Source of the DNA: Tubiluchus corallicola
Taxonomy: Eukaryota; Priapulida; Priapulimorpha; Priapulimorphida; Tubiluchidae
Assembly: GCA_030141605.1 (NCBI GenBank)
Contig: JAQGDQ010000001.1
Coordinates: 2,702,501-2,762,500 of the forward strand
Direction of reading: 5' to 3'
Length of the DNA: 60,000 bases
In this document: positions 32,460-45,183 of the stretch, piece by piece
Position numbering within the stretch: position 1 is the first letter of the stretch
Layout: every line of letters starts with the position of its first letter
Notes under the pieces: generated by a model
The model's input: the letters and a program-made list of their open reading frames with translations, nothing else
The model's database searches: none
What the model was told of the DNA's origin: nothing
Made by a program: the position numbers and the translations under genes

Positions 32460-33344
32460 TATAAACGAGGTGACTAGAACAGTTTTTTAGAGAGTAATCA
32501 GAGTAAGGGTATTATAACAAACAGAAGCAAGATTATTCCAATGGCCAGTTTCGCTTGACTAATTTGATCCGCTGAGTTTAATTATCCCACCGTTACATCA
32601 CTTAGCGCCTCATTAACCTATTATTAAATTATTAATTTAGTCAGAATTTTACAGCTTTTGGTAATATAGGTTTATATGGCAATATATAATAGCCAACACT
32701 AGGTTTCAGTATTCAGTTTTGGTGGACGTGCATAGAAACTGTGGCCCTTCGTGTCATTAAAAGGCCACGGTCGCAATTAATGTTATTCTGACCTGCTGTT
32801 TTTGATCATTTAATTTTCGGGTAAACCGTCTGAAGATACTTTACCTAATTTCATTACTTCCTGTTTTCTCCTTTTTTATATACATGTATTAGCGCATCAT
32901 ACCAAGTTGCTACAAAAACGCAATATGCAACTGCAATCAGTTTCAAATTTTGACTTATGTAGAGCATGTAGCGTCGTATATAGAACATAAAAGGAAATAA
33001 TGTGAGCTTTAAACATTATTTCTTTAAATGCTTGTTGTGGTGTTCTTTGTCATGAACTGCTTGGTTAATAATTTCCATTGCTGAGCACTAGATGGCGAGA
33101 GATGGTCGAAACATACGCAGCGTATGCGGTTTTGTCATTATTATGAGCTGGTCACTTTAGCTTTCAATGTAATAAACTAATATAATTATATTAGAATAAT
33201 TATTTTGATGAACTGCAAGGTTGCTAGGATTATTAAAAGTATATTTTGAAATTTCGAATACTATGAAAACAGTCATAAAGAGCAATGATAACGATTATTG
33301 TGGAGCAAAACGAATTAAAAAGAAAGCTTACTTAGATCTCGGTG
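32460..33344. other. Intergenic, no supported gene
   Basis: AT-rich sequence with no recognised feature besides a short near-palindrome CATACGCAGCGTATG near 33111. Confidence 0.6.
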
Positions 33345-33429
33345 TGGAAGGAGTTTGCAATTCCCCACACAATTGTAACCCTAACCCTAACCTAACCCTC
33401 TCTCTAACCCTAATCCGCTTCAAGAACTA
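33345..33429 (-). repeat. Dispersed element with telomere-like core, copy 2
   Basis: The plus strand shows CCCTAA units between TTCCCCACACAATTGTAA and CCGCTTCAAGAACTA. Read on the minus strand, it has the same flanks as 19665-19786 and a shorter core. Confidence 0.75.
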
Positions 33430-33781
33430 ATTTCATGTAAAACAATACTCTCATTATGACGTTTTCTCATTACCTTGCATACAAAATTTTGCAAATTGGA
33501 TTCCATGGCGACTAAACACGCATCTTATATTCTGTTAACAGATAGCTTACTATGATCATTTCAATCGTGTTTTAAATCATCTCGGGAATCTGTCCTAGAG
33601 CGTGGCCTTCGTGTTTCGGAAAATTTCCGTCCAGTATATTACCGGTTAACTAGTGTTTCAGTGAAATAAATTCTTTATGTAGATCGACAATGGCACAATA
33701 GTACATTTTAATTACACGCAGATACTTTTAATTATAATAAAGAACTTCACTAAGCAAACCTGAACTTGAGCAACGTTAGAA

Positions 33782-34004
33782 CGAGAAAGAATGTGCGAGA
33801 GAGAGGAGGGAGAGAGAGGGGGAAAGAGAGAGAGGGGGCAGAGAGAGATAGAGGAAGAGAGGCACAGAAGAAAAAAAAGGAGAGATTTAGAGAGAGGGAA
33901 AATAGAAAGAAAGAAAGAAAATAGGGGGAAAGGGGGCAGAGACGAAAGAAAGAGAGAAGGGGAAGAGGGACAGAGGGAAGAAGAGAGAGAGAGAGAGAGA
34001 GAGA
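33782..34004 (+). repeat. Purine-rich GA/GGA tract
   Basis: Irregular GAGA, GGGGGA and GAAA units ending in a GA run. It explains the Arg/Glu-rich ORF. Confidence 0.9.
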
Positions 34005-34183
34005 TTCTGTTGAAAAAATGTCATAATGTCAAAATGGATTGCATGGCAGTGGTGACAATAACGTTTCGAGCAACATGGCTTCCGGAATAGTTTTCTATAT
34101 TTATCAACATCTGCTTGTCTAACGGTGACCCATTACTTTTGCATAACATGTTTGTTTTGTTAGAACAGGTGTAGTATTATGAC

Positions 34184-34440
34184 GTAGTAGTAGTTACGAA
34201 GAAAAATAACAGATAGCTTAACTGACAAAACCTAACCAAGTGCACAAAACATAAGCTGGAATCAACTCTGACGTTCCAGTTAACAGAAACACAAGAAGTT
34301 TCACCTTCTATAATAACCATTGGCCTGGTGGAGCACCAGCAGGTATCATTTTGAAAGTCTTTGGTCTGATCCTGCCACTGTATCGAACTCACGACTAACC
34401 AAACAAAAATAGACCGTTATCCGTTACACTATTAGCTACG
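34184..34440 (-). mobile_element. tRNA-derived SINE with (TAC)n-type tail
   Basis: On the minus strand the element starts with an A-box-like TAGCTAATAGTGTAACGG (34438-34421) and a B-box-like GAGTTCGATAC (34390-34380), spaced as in a tRNA promoter. About 190 bp of unrelated body follow, ending in short TAC triplets near 34184. Clear target-site duplications were not found. The class is inferred from the tRNA-like head. Confidence 0.6.
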
Positions 34441-34522
34441 TCAAGTTGATTTCAACTGATGAAATCCGCGAAAGACGAAACTTCTGGAAAAAATAAAGAT
34501 TATTTTTGAGATTTAAAGGGCA

Positions 34523-34528
34523 TTTATT
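34523..34528 (-). terminator. Putative polyadenylation signal for the weak minus-strand candidate gene
   Basis: Minus-strand AATAAA about 110 nt downstream of the candidate stop at 34636. Confidence 0.2.
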
Positions 34529-34635
34529 TCAATAATAATTCTCAGAAGAGCACTGTCGAGAATTGTTATGCAATTCCATCAATTATCATCCTTGTTTAGT
34601 ACCAAAACGTAGCGTTTTATACTACGTACAATAGC

Positions 34636-37600
34636 TTAATTTAGTAGGTCTCGTACTTTCTCGATGTACTGATATAATCTACCAATTGATAGAATTAACA
34701 TTTTTTCATTGTAAATATCACAATTTGAATCGCAATAATTATGCACATATTTTAATTCGGTATTCTTGATTTTTCTCAAGTATACAACCGGAACACGTAG
34801 AAAGCAGTTTAATTTCATATGCACTTACTTCAATCAAAAACAACGTTAAAGGTTTCTTTTCGAAATAGGGCAAAATTTAGAAATTTGGTATAAGTCTGTC
34901 CATTTTGTTTTCTTTCATAACAGTAAAAATCAACAAAATTTCTTTGTTTCTTGCAAGTATTAACTTATTTTCAAGCTATGCCTTGATATCTTTGCCCTAT
35001 TTATATAATTTGGTAATAATAATCAAATTGTTAGTTAGGAATCGTATTAATAAAGAACTTCTTTAATTAATTAGTTAAAATAGGAATACTGTAAATCGTG
35101 TCAGACAAGTCAAACAATCTGCACATATTATTGTAAGTTTTTTAACATGTTTTTACAAATTGTAAGCACCCTATAAGCTTAATTTAGGTTAGATTTTCTT
35201 TTCTCATTTTCTTAGCTCTTCTTATTTCTTATTTCTTCGTTGTTTTGCTAATCCACGTTTTCCCAAAACAAAATCTGAGTATATGCTCTTCCTAAATAGC
35301 AGTATGTTCAATAGTAGAATATCTCCGATATTTATTTGTGTTTATTTTCACTGTTTATTGCAAAAGTTATTTCTGGTTGTTGTTCTTTTTATAATTCAGG
35401 CAATCAAACTTCACGATCAAATTTTGACAGATTTGGGTTTTCTCACGGTGCAGACGGTAGACTAGATCAGAGAATGTAATATCCGCTACGCCAGATCTGC
35501 TAACTCATTTCAGGGCACGTGCCTCCATTGTTGACAATGTCAACTAGAACATTTTTGTGAGTTTGACTTGACTTCTCCAGCACATTGTATCCCTGCTTAT
35601 TTTCCTCACCAAAAGTCAGCAAAATACAAACACTTCATAAGCGAATTTCCGTGCCACCTGGAAAAGTTCCACGTCTAGGTAAATGTAGCAAGTGCACATA
35701 ACTGTTGACTTTACGTCAAGTGGCTTTTTGCTTATTGCTGCAGTGTGACAGAAAAGCTTCAATCCACGAATATTGTTACTGTTGTCTTGTTGTTCTGGTT
35801 TGTATTGTAGAGGTGCAATACATTACCGTAGTAGTAAATAAAAAACCTGTACTGAAAAATCTTCAAACAAGTATTAGGAAACTTTCATATACATACGCCA
35901 CAAATTCATCGACAAATTTAAAACATAAGGTTATAATGACTCTATAGACAAAAAACGCGCAGTTTGTCATTTGTATATCAAATTTGGGGAGAATGAAAAA
36001 AAATATAATTTTATTCGCGATTTAAAAATAATATTATATTGTTAAATTTATTTAAGGATACTGTAAACACATTGTTTGAACCATATGTGTAATGTTATCT
36101 ACTAAACGTTTTTGTTTGGTCTCAACTCTTCCGAGTTCTGTATGATTAACCCTTATCCAGTTTTAAATTTATCCAACTCTTCATCAGTTATGATATTGTC
36201 CATATATGGAAAGCGACGTAAAACAATGTCAGCAATAATAAGCAATTAAGGTACTATGTATTTCGCAATAATTTCCTCTTCCAAGTATTAGAATTGGCAA
36301 ATTAATGCATATGAGCAAAGATAATTCTGAATCACCTATAGAAATTCAAGAACTTTCGGGCATTTTTGGAGCTTTGTGTTAGGTGAGCGAATAATACTTA
36401 CAATCAGGTAGAAAGTGAAAGTTGTCTCGTATTCTTTGAGAAATGTCATCAATTTTTGGTTTAAATAAGGGAAAACAGAAAATCTGAGATGATTTTAGGA
36501 ATGAACTGCTTAGCTGGCATAACATGTACCCAATCCCATGTAACTCTTGTTCAAATTCCAACTGGTTCACAATTTTTCATGGTCACCTTTCTTTCTTCAA
36601 CTCATTATCCGCAATTTGTAATAATTAATAACTATTGTAAACTAAACAGCAGTGGTTTATCAATTTTCTGGCGTTCACAGTCATAATGTAATTAATGACT
36701 TTAGGAATGAATTCCTATCTTCTAATATACATAGTGCAAACTTGAACAAATTGGAGAAAACTTCATTTATTATAGCTGGCACGTGCATGATACAATGTTA
36801 AAATATGTAATCAGTCTAATCATCTTAATACCTAAAAATGCGTTCTGCCAGTAGGGGCTTTCGATGGGTATTTGTGAATATACAAATCTTATCAGATTAT
36901 AGCATTGGTATCATTACAGCAGTACAAATCTCGGAGTTACACCAATGTTCTTTGACCGCGTGTGTATGCGTACTTCTTACAAAATATGTTTAAACACTAT
37001 GGAGATTCCCACACTTATCATGTTTAATGTTTTTTTCAGTTGATCAGTATGAACTGCTGACTGAACTCTCTCATGTATCCAGGCTTTTCGTCGCTTTATT
37101 CGCTTATATCATTCGTACGTTTTCTTCTACCCTTTTGTTCGCGCCTTCATATCCATATTAATTTATCCTAAAGCATGGTAATTGGCTGCAAATACACATC
37201 AACTTTGCAAAAAACGTGCGCGCGCACGCATAATCGGCGGCTTTTTGCTGACGTAGATACAAATGAGTAATAATTTGCATTACACTGTACATGTTTTCAA
37301 CGTTTTTGACCATTTCCAGGCATCTAAAGATTAAAGTTTCACAATCTGAATCTGGAAGTAGCGTTTTAGAACTTAAGCATCGTAAACCTACACATTTAAA
37401 TTAACAATAACTTAATAGAGCTCCTTATTTATTCTTTTAACGTACACTCGAATTTGGTTTTGTATTTTTAACTACTGAGAAATGGGTCAAGTTTTTCTCT
37501 CAAAATGAATCCCAATTGCTGATCATTGATGTTCCTCAACTCTCTGATGTAAACAGCGAGTGGTGTAACCCACACAGTAGCGGTTTCCAAATGAGACTTC

Positions 37601-38008
37601 TTTTTATCTGATCGAAAAAAATCCTCCAATTTCCGACTTACAAACACTGAATTCATGCGCATCCCGATTCTGTCACCTAGCAACTTTTTTATCAAACCAT
37701 TATTGTATACCTATGTTATATTATTTATTATACATATGATCTTTATATAGCAAACACAATTACTGAAACTCCCTTCTCAGCATATTTTATTTGCAAAAGT
37801 TTTTTATGTATAAAAATATCTCAGACAGTAATAAGCAGAATAGAAAGACAAAAATTTTCGCAGGTAGTATGTAATAAATTAATGTCCTTAAATAAATAGG
37901 ATCTAATTTATTTACCAGGGCGAAGTTAATCTCAGATTCGTCTGAATAAACAGATTCTCGTACGCGTGCTGAAAACAGTAGAGAACTGCGACCTTGCGGT
38001 CGGGCCAT
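34636..38008 (-). CDS. Low-confidence minus-strand gene model, unrecognised product
   Basis: Candidate exons 38008-37916, 36483-36402 and 34823-34636 join with matching phases (0, then 1) to give about 122 residues. An in-frame stop lies upstream of the ATG and an AATAAA lies after the stop. The middle exon has good splice sites (aaaatcatctcag| and GATT|gtaagt) and reads IFCFPLFKPKIDDISQRIRD. The last exon reads YNEKMLILSIGRLYQYIEKV near its end. A further protein-like ORF, 37676-37468 (GDRIGMRMNSVFVSRKLEDF), fits the phase only if the first exon is cut short at CAAG|gtcgca, and it then does not join the middle exon. I recognise no domain; parts may be chance ORFs. Confidence 0.22.
34824..36401. 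other. AT-rich stretch, intron of the candidate gene or intergenic
   Basis: No repeat arrays or supported exons seen. Confidence 0.4.
37468..37676 (-). CDS. Possible exon, unrecognised
   Basis: An open frame of about 69 codons after an acceptor-like ttgctag. It encodes KSHLETATVWVTPLAVYIRE, then LRNINDQQLGFILREKLDPF. The amino-acid make-up looks coding. No donor gives a phase that joins it to the downstream candidate exon. Confidence 0.25.
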
Positions 38009-38689
38009 ATTACCTGTAAGTACCTGAGAACTGCACAGGTGTCACGCGGTAATAGATAATTGCTACATTATAACCAGGTGCGAAGCAAGTTCCCTAACAA
38101 GAGTACCGTTATCAGGGGCGATACAAAAAAGGAAAGCGTGCATATGATGCTTAAAAGCTGCCCAGATGCACCAGGTTTTGAACATAACGGTGAACCATAA
38201 AAAAGATGGGGTGTTGTAAAAGGGAGAAGGGTTAAATTCGCACTTGCCTGTATGGACAATCATCTTTTGACCTTTAAAGGCGCCCGTTCTTTAAGTTGCC
38301 ACATTACTTCTTAGCGTCCGGATACTGGCAGCCGCCAGGCACGCGACATAACAATTGCGGTATTTGTACAGAGTTAAATGAACGGTTGTCATTTTATCTA
38401 TGAAACTACACATAAGTAGCAATACTTCTGCCTGATAATATTGTCACAATGACCATATTGTCCTGCATGTCTTACATCCCATCACATTTCACGCCGTTTT
38501 GCGCTTCAACTATCAATAATTGTGAGGCTGTGTATTCTGGTTCAAGCGAATTATAATGCCTGTTTAAACATTTTTACTTATTTCTTTCGAACGGGTGATT
38601 GAAACTATCTGGATTTTGTTGACTAGTTTTGCTAAAGCCATTATATATTCAATGGTATTTTTTAACCTAAAAATTAAGAGAGAAAGAAA

Positions 38690-38848
38690 CTGAATAGAAA
38701 TGAAAAAAAATGAGAAGAGAAAAGCACTAAAATGGGAAGAAGAGAAAAGAAAGAAGGAAAACATAAAGAAAAAAGCGAGAGAAAGAGAAGTGAAGAGAGA
38801 GAGAAAAGACAGAGAGAGAGAGAAAGAGAAAGAGAGAGAAGACCACCT
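38690..38848 (+). repeat. Purine-rich GAAA/GA tract
   Basis: Irregular AGAGAAAAG units ending in a short GA run. It explains the Lys/Glu and Ser/Leu ORFs on both strands. Confidence 0.9.
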
Positions 38849-39945
38849 ACCACCCACTCACCCACCACTCATAACACAAGCCAAACATTAATTGTATAAT
38901 ATTAATTTTGAAAGTTCCTATGAGTTTTGTTTATCCAGCAGTATATGGTTTAAGCCACGCCGCTTTATTTATGAAAGCCAAGCACGTATCTTTATTTGAG
39001 AAAAACCTTTATATTTGTGTAAGACTTAGACGCGTGCCACCTATTTATACTTGTTTGTTCAGTTGTTATAGGAGAATTTGTATGTTTCTATGTTTTCCTT
39101 CTAAACATACCTGTATTTTATTTCGCGACTTTAATTAAACGGTCACACTGTCAAATCAATCATGCGTACCTAGAGACAACCAGTTATTGAGATTGTAGAA
39201 CTGCAGATACCACCTAACAACGACTGACAACAGAAATTATCAAATTTTCCTAAACTTAGTGAACTATCAACAGATTAATTTTTTATCATCATTATGTATG
39301 TACTTGCGCAACCACACAAGTTGCAGCATCTATTTTAAAGTGAAACCAGTTAGAAAGTTTGCGAATGCTTCAATTTACAAACCCTATAATTGTGCGCAAC
39401 ATAGGATATGAACAGTTTACGCGACAACAAAAACAGAATGTGCTCCAGGACAGTTTAACGGACTTATCATATTTAATCAGAATTTAATAATACCAAACCT
39501 CAAATAAAAAATTTGAATAGTAGATATACGGATATTTTAGCATATTCAATTATAGATGTTGTCAGACAAAATTCGTTTCTGTTATATAATTTTGTTGTAC
39601 AAGTAGATAGTTGTCATGTGATTAAGGAAAAAGTGTCATCCGAAAGGTCATATTCAAAATACTAATAAATTTAATAGGGTACTTGATATGATCAACTCTA
39701 ACAACTTATTAAAACCCAAAAAATTTTATTATTGGGACCTGTTAGGAAACCATTGTTTTTTATTTTAGGCTACTGTTTGAATTTTAGGCGTACAAAATAG
39801 TACACATTTTGTATTTATATTACAATACTCAGATAGGTTCTGGTTTTTATGCAAGTGACGAATTGCCTTACGACACGCGTGCTATGCAATTCTACATAGT
39901 CGACATAAAATGACACAAAGTCGCAGAACAATGGCATCATAATGA
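38849..39945. other. Intergenic, no supported gene
   Basis: AT-rich. The only element relevant to a gene is a minus-strand AATAAA at 39724-39729, downstream of the candidate exon at 39946. Confidence 0.5.
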
Positions 39946-40197
39946 TTATATGATCTTTAGATAAAGTTGGGTGAGGTGGCGATCCACCCACTCCGCAGCT
40001 GCCGCTTGCAAATTATTAGCACCATCATAAACTGTAAAATCCACTTCAGGGTAATTAGCCCTGCTGTCAGGTGTCGAAATAACGGGACGTTGTGGGGACG
40101 CGTGCTGTCCGGATTTTAATCGGGAAAGTTTTGTTATTTGTGCTTCAGTAGGCTGTTCTCCGGAAATTGGAGGAGATACCACAAGTGATAGATGCCT
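39946..40197 (-). CDS. Candidate terminal exon, unrecognised product
   Basis: The minus-strand frame reads LSLVVSPPISGEQPTEAQIT, then KLSRLKSGQHASPQRPVIST, and later YPEVDFTVYDGANNLQAAAA before its stop. Base composition is clearly richer in G+C than the surroundings, and a minus-strand AATAAA lies about 220 nt downstream. The acceptor is unclear (ccacgacag| is a weak possibility), and no upstream exon could be joined. I do not recognise the family. Confidence 0.35.
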   Translation of the reverse strand, partial: RHLSLVVSPPISGEQPTEAQITKLSRLKSGQHASPQRPVISTPDSRANYPEVDFTVYDGANNLQAAAAEWVDRHLTQLYLKII

Positions 40198-40534
40198 GCT
40201 GTCGTGGTTGTGTATTAGCAAACAATTCCATAAATCCTAAATCTACGAAGATGTCATGCGGAGATGACATTGCTACTTTTACGTGTCAACTACTATGGAC
40301 CATCGCCTCCTCAAATTCCGGTATTGCAAACTTCACGTTATATCCACTTCCATATTTTCAAAATATATAATATCAGGTACTGTATTCTAATGCGTAAATT
40401 CGTAAATTATGTCCAGCATAGACATCTCCGCTATGTAATTCGGAGACATGACACATAATGACAAGCCTGACAAAAGCTTATTACAAAAGAGTTAATGAAA
40501 AAGTAAGCAAGTAATTAATTAAGAACATGTATAA

Positions 40535-40972
40535 GTAAGTGTGTGAGTGAGTGAGGGGGCGTGGATCCGTGTGTGATTGATTGAGTGAGTGAGTGAGTGA
40601 GTGAGTGAGTGAGTGAGTGAGTGAGTGAGTGAGTGAGTGAGTGAGAGAGAGAGTGAGACAGTGAATGAGTGAGTGGGTGGGTGGGTGAGTGAGTGAGTGA
40701 GTGAGTGAGTGAGGGAGGGAGTGAGTGAGTGAGTGAGTGAGTGAGTGAGTGAGTGAGTGAGTGAGTGAGTGAGTGAGTGAGTGAGTGAGTGAGTGAGTGA
40801 GTGAGTGAGTGAGTGAGTGAGTGAGTGAGTGAGTGAGTGAGTGAGTGAGTGAGTGAGTGAGTGAGAGAGTGAGTGAGTGAGTGAGTGAGTGAGTGAGTGA
40901 GTGAGAGAGTGAGTGAGTGAGTGAGTGAGTGAGTGAGTGAATGAGTGAGCGAGAGAGGGTGGGTGAGTGTGA
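40535..40972 (+). repeat. Long (GTGA)n tetranucleotide array
   Basis: About 430 bp of GAGT/GTGA repeats with scattered GAGA and GGGT variants, including an insert near 40640-40680. Confidence 0.97.
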
Positions 40973-41107
40973 TGAGTGAATTTGATTTTTTTAATTTAAT
41001 TTTTGTTTCACTCTCAAGGTATACAGTACAATATACACAGTCTTACACAAATCATGAAATACTATTTTCAAACATATAAATAAAATAAAATAATGGCCAC
41101 GTAGAAA

Positions 41108-41262
41108 AGATGAAAGAGTGAGCAAACAAGAAAGAAAGAAAAGAAGACAGACAGTTTGACAGAACAAATAGATAGATAGATGGAAGGATGGCAAGACAGA
41201 CAGATGGAAAGAAAGAAAAGGGAATGAAAACAAGAAAAAAGACAAAAAGAAAGAAAGGAAAA
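41108..41262 (+). repeat. Purine-rich GAAA/GATA/GACA tract
   Basis: Mixed tetranucleotide units (AAAG, ATAG, GACA, GGAT). The poly-Phe/Ser/Leu ORFs on the minus strand are artefacts. Confidence 0.85.
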
Positions 41263-43348
41263 GGTTACAGTCACATCATTTTCCATCCAAAAACGGTAAC
41301 AGTAACTAAGCGTTTTCGTCAGCTTCATATATAACAGAAATTTACAAGAGTTATGTCACCTATTGTATTTTGCTGCTTCCCCTATGTAACTTATACGATT
41401 ACCTTGAACCTTACAACTTTCCTTTCAGGCACTGAGATATTCTTCCGGTTAAATAGGGAGGAGTAAATTCCGTTTTATTAGATTCTATTATTCATTTGGC
41501 CAGAAGTGCTACACCCATGTTCTTTTACAGTCTTTTATTCACTTGATGCCAATTAAAGCGCTTTGTGTAAGAGTGTAAAGAAATGAATGAACATTCTTTC
41601 TGGCCATTTTTTATATTGTAGTACATAATAAGCCTATGCAAAAGAATACGCGAACATGAAAGACTCACCTGTGTCGTGCACAGGAGCTTTATAATTATAA
41701 GTTAAGTATGAAAATCAAAATAATGAACTATCACTATCACTGTGGACTTTTTCAGAAGTCACATAAGACACATAAGTAACATGATTGATTAAAGTTTATT
41801 GCAAAGAGCGTCAATAAAAAATAAATATATAAGTAAGGAAAAACAAGTAATTATATAACTAAATAAATAAGCATAAGACACTTGGACTAATTATCATAGC
41901 ACACGCGTCACACAGTACAATTCAAATGAAATTTAATTTGAAAAATACGTTGACTCTGGTGACAAATACGTTGACAAATTTTGATCCAAAAACTGTCGAA
42001 TGAGAAGAAGGGTTTTACTATTTAAATAGTAAATGAAAGGCTAATAAGTTTTGTTACTTTTTCTGCATTTCGTGTCAAAAGTGGAGCCTGAGCCAAAACT
42101 TTTACAATCTACACGAACGCTAAGTAATACATAACATTTGCTATTGCTTGTGCTATTCAGCGATGACATAACTGTAATGATTTCAGATTTCTGACTAAAG
42201 CGCTACAGTTATTATCAATTTGACGTAATTAGCATAGAGGCGCTGGGGACGCCACGCGCAAATTCCCACACATGCATGCACACCTAATACAGGTGTGGCA
42301 CCCCTCATCTGTATATGATTTACTAAACTGATCGCAGCATTATTGTAATTATGACCCGGAACGCCACACAAGCCGTTTCTCGTGTAAATAATTCCTGAAT
42401 TTACAGTGATTGTTTCAAATAACAGTGATATGTTTGCAGCTGAAACATTATGATTGAATTCATACATCTCTTTTTCGTAAAACTTTTTGGGCCTTAGACA
42501 TTAGACAATTTCCTTTTTGTCACGTGGTGAATTCCTTCTTCACTAGATGATTCATCTAGTTGTGCTTTTTTTTCTTTGTGATTAAATAGTTTGCATAATT
42601 ATAAACAAGCAGATGTTAATAACAATTTCTGTTAGTTGTTTATGCAATTTTGAAATATGAGTTGTGCACCCCTGTAAATAAGCTGATGGTATAAAGATAA
42701 AAATACTTTATATAATGTGCTATTTTCATAAGTCATAGGGTAATACTGGAAATGATATGATGCACATTATACAACACCACGTTTTAAAATCATTCAACAT
42801 CAACAATCAAATGAAACATCGAACAAACATTAATAAGATGTATAATAACTCCAGCACATACAAATGCAAAATAAATTGCAAAACGAGATAATTGGATGTA
42901 TATTTTACGCGATTACATTTACATCAATTGTATTTCCCCAGTGACAGTCATCCTTACTTTATTTTTTAAATATTAAAAATTTATAAATTAAAATTCCTTT
43001 ATTTCCGTTTTCGACATATCAGATAGTAGTTACGATCATACAATTAATGCAGTAGAACTATTATCAACTGTTCTTCCCAGAGGTATTAAACAGTATTAAT
43101 TGCGTTTGCATTACGCATGCGATAACCAAATTAGCGTTTACTAATAGCCTTTCTATGTGTGTTTGGTTGTTTGTTTGATTTGTATCTCGCCTTAATGTTT
43201 TTATGTTAGCAACGATGATGCATGAACACAGCTTGAAATTAATCACTACGCTTGTATAATTATTGTATCAGACAAACGTTGCAGGAGTATTTGCTGATTA
43301 TGATTTCAATAGCTGTCATCCAGGCATAGCAGCGACCGTTACCATATT
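41263..43348. other. Intergenic upstream of the Gfi1-type gene
   Basis: Mostly AT-rich. Minus-strand 42384-42288 could be a small exon (RNGLCGVPGHNYNNAAISLV between a tcag and a gtgtgc), but no partner exon was found. Confidence 0.35.
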
Positions 43349-43726
43349 GTGTTATTGCTATTATTGTCAGTGATGCGTTCAAACGAAGATGAGGATGCGC
43401 ATCCAAACCACGCCCACCGCGCGTGCAGCATGCAGCCTTGCTCTCTCCCTCAGACAGCTGCAGTGCTTAAACCTGACGAATCGATGCACAACTTTAACTT
43501 TTACTTAATGAATATGAATAACATTCTACAAAATAGAATTGCTGTCTGCAAAAAAATCTTAGAAAATGTGAAAAGAACTATAAACAATTTCGACTCTGGA
43601 GAATGCTATTACATATATGCTCACAAATGTTTATCTTGCGTAATTGACTTGTTATTCGGAAATTTCAAACTTAAAATGAACTTTAAACAAATTTCGCGGG
43701 TACAGCATAAAAATCTGAAATTTTAA
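43349..43726 (+). CDS. Hypothetical ORF, 117-125 residues, function unknown
   Basis: Open from 43349, with a more plausible ATG at 43373 (MRSNEDEDAHPNHAHRAC), to TAA at 43724-43726. The first 100 bases are unusually G+C-rich, while the rest is AT-rich and Lys/Asn/Leu-rich with eight Cys. No recognised domain. It sits 1.8 kb upstream of the Gfi1-type first exon and may be chance. Confidence 0.2.
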   Translation: MLLLLLSVMRSNEDEDAHPNHAHRACSMQPCSLPQTAAVLKPDESMHNFNFYLMNMNNILQNRIAVCKKILENVKRTINNFDSGECYYIYAHKCLSCVIDLLFGNFKLKMNFKQISRVQHKNLKF

Positions 43727-45183
43727 ATACAGTAAAACACTCAAGCTCGGGAAAATTCCTTACTGCTGTCATAGTATAACAACAAAACTGCATTTAAAGA
43801 CAGGCGGCATTAGTCACCTGTAACGTTACTATGAGCTGGAGTGCTAAAGACGTATTTGAACTACATCTTACGTCTAGAGTATAGCGCAAATACCTGTATG
43901 GTATGTACCGATGTAAATTCAAAAACTGGACAATGTGGACATACTAAATAAGTTCAAATACTTTTATGACCAGGTAGGCGAGACATTCTTAATTTGTTTA
44001 TAATATCACCAATAATATAGAATCTGGGGCAACAATATGCTAAAGAAAAATCTGCATTGCTTCCAATTTTCAAAATTACCTCAAAATTTCAAATAAAAAA
44101 TTTGGATGATTTAGTTTCAAACTGTCAAATGCAAAAGATAGCTGCCAGTGATTATTTCTCTTTTAAGTACTTTCTTCTTTTTTTCCACGCGAAGATATAA
44201 AGCAGCGCTGTAGGTATTGAAATGTCATTATTTTCGTTTTCTTTATAAAATCATAATTTATAATAGCTGACGCGCTACCAACTCTGGTCACTAGATTTAC
44301 TGTGCTGAATGAATGTACAACACGTTGCGCATTCTTATAACATTTAGCAATCTCCTGGCTCTAACATATCTTGCTACCGATGTTCTGAATTTGTTTCGTT
44401 CTTATAAACGAAAATTATCGTTTTATTATAACAACCTTAGATCAGAACAATAAATTAGTCAAAAATTTAACACATAATAATAACAAGCACATATTCTGTA
44501 TTAACAGAGCGTAGGCCTGAAAAGCGACATGTGGACGTTACTCGCATTTCACCCGCAGGCTGACATCATGAGGCAAGCGCAACGCCCTGCAATTAAAACG
44601 ATATTACAATAGGATTGATGCTGAGAATAAAGATACGGGACTTATAACATCCCTTTGTTACATACATGCATGATAAATCTGTGAAGCATGAAGCGAGAAA
44701 AAATATTGTAGAGTAGCTCTGAAATGCACTTACATCAGTTTGTTTAAAAAAAATTGAAAGAAAACACATTAGCAACCACAATAAGAATTAGCAAAGTTCC
44801 CTGTAAGTTGCACAATCTATCATTTTTCTCTTGTTTTTCTTTTTCGTTGATTTGTGTTATAATGAAAGCAAAATTACAGAGCTTTCAAATTTTACTGAAA
44901 TTAGTCTAAATGCAACCAAAAGAAAAAAGTTATGAAGTGGTCATTAGCTAGTCAGCTAGTTTATGATAGAACTAAATAGTCGCAGTAAACTAGAAACTAA
45001 GAAACCTATTAGAAATCGCCTGGAAATTGTTTATTAATAGACTCCTAATAACAAAACTAACTTGCCCTATTTATGCCTTTATCAGTTTACTCTAAACATT
45101 GAGCAGTTAGCTGATCAACATAGGAAAGTCAATAATCAATCTCTACACATTTAATTCTTTACTTATCATCATCTGTCTTTGAT
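43727..45183. other. Distal upstream region of the Gfi1-type gene
   Basis: AT-rich. No exon, array or dispersed repeat recognised. Confidence 0.5.

Noticed and set aside
33791-34090. Arg/Glu-rich 99-codon ORF
   Set aside because: It is low-complexity purine sequence with no splice or codon support.
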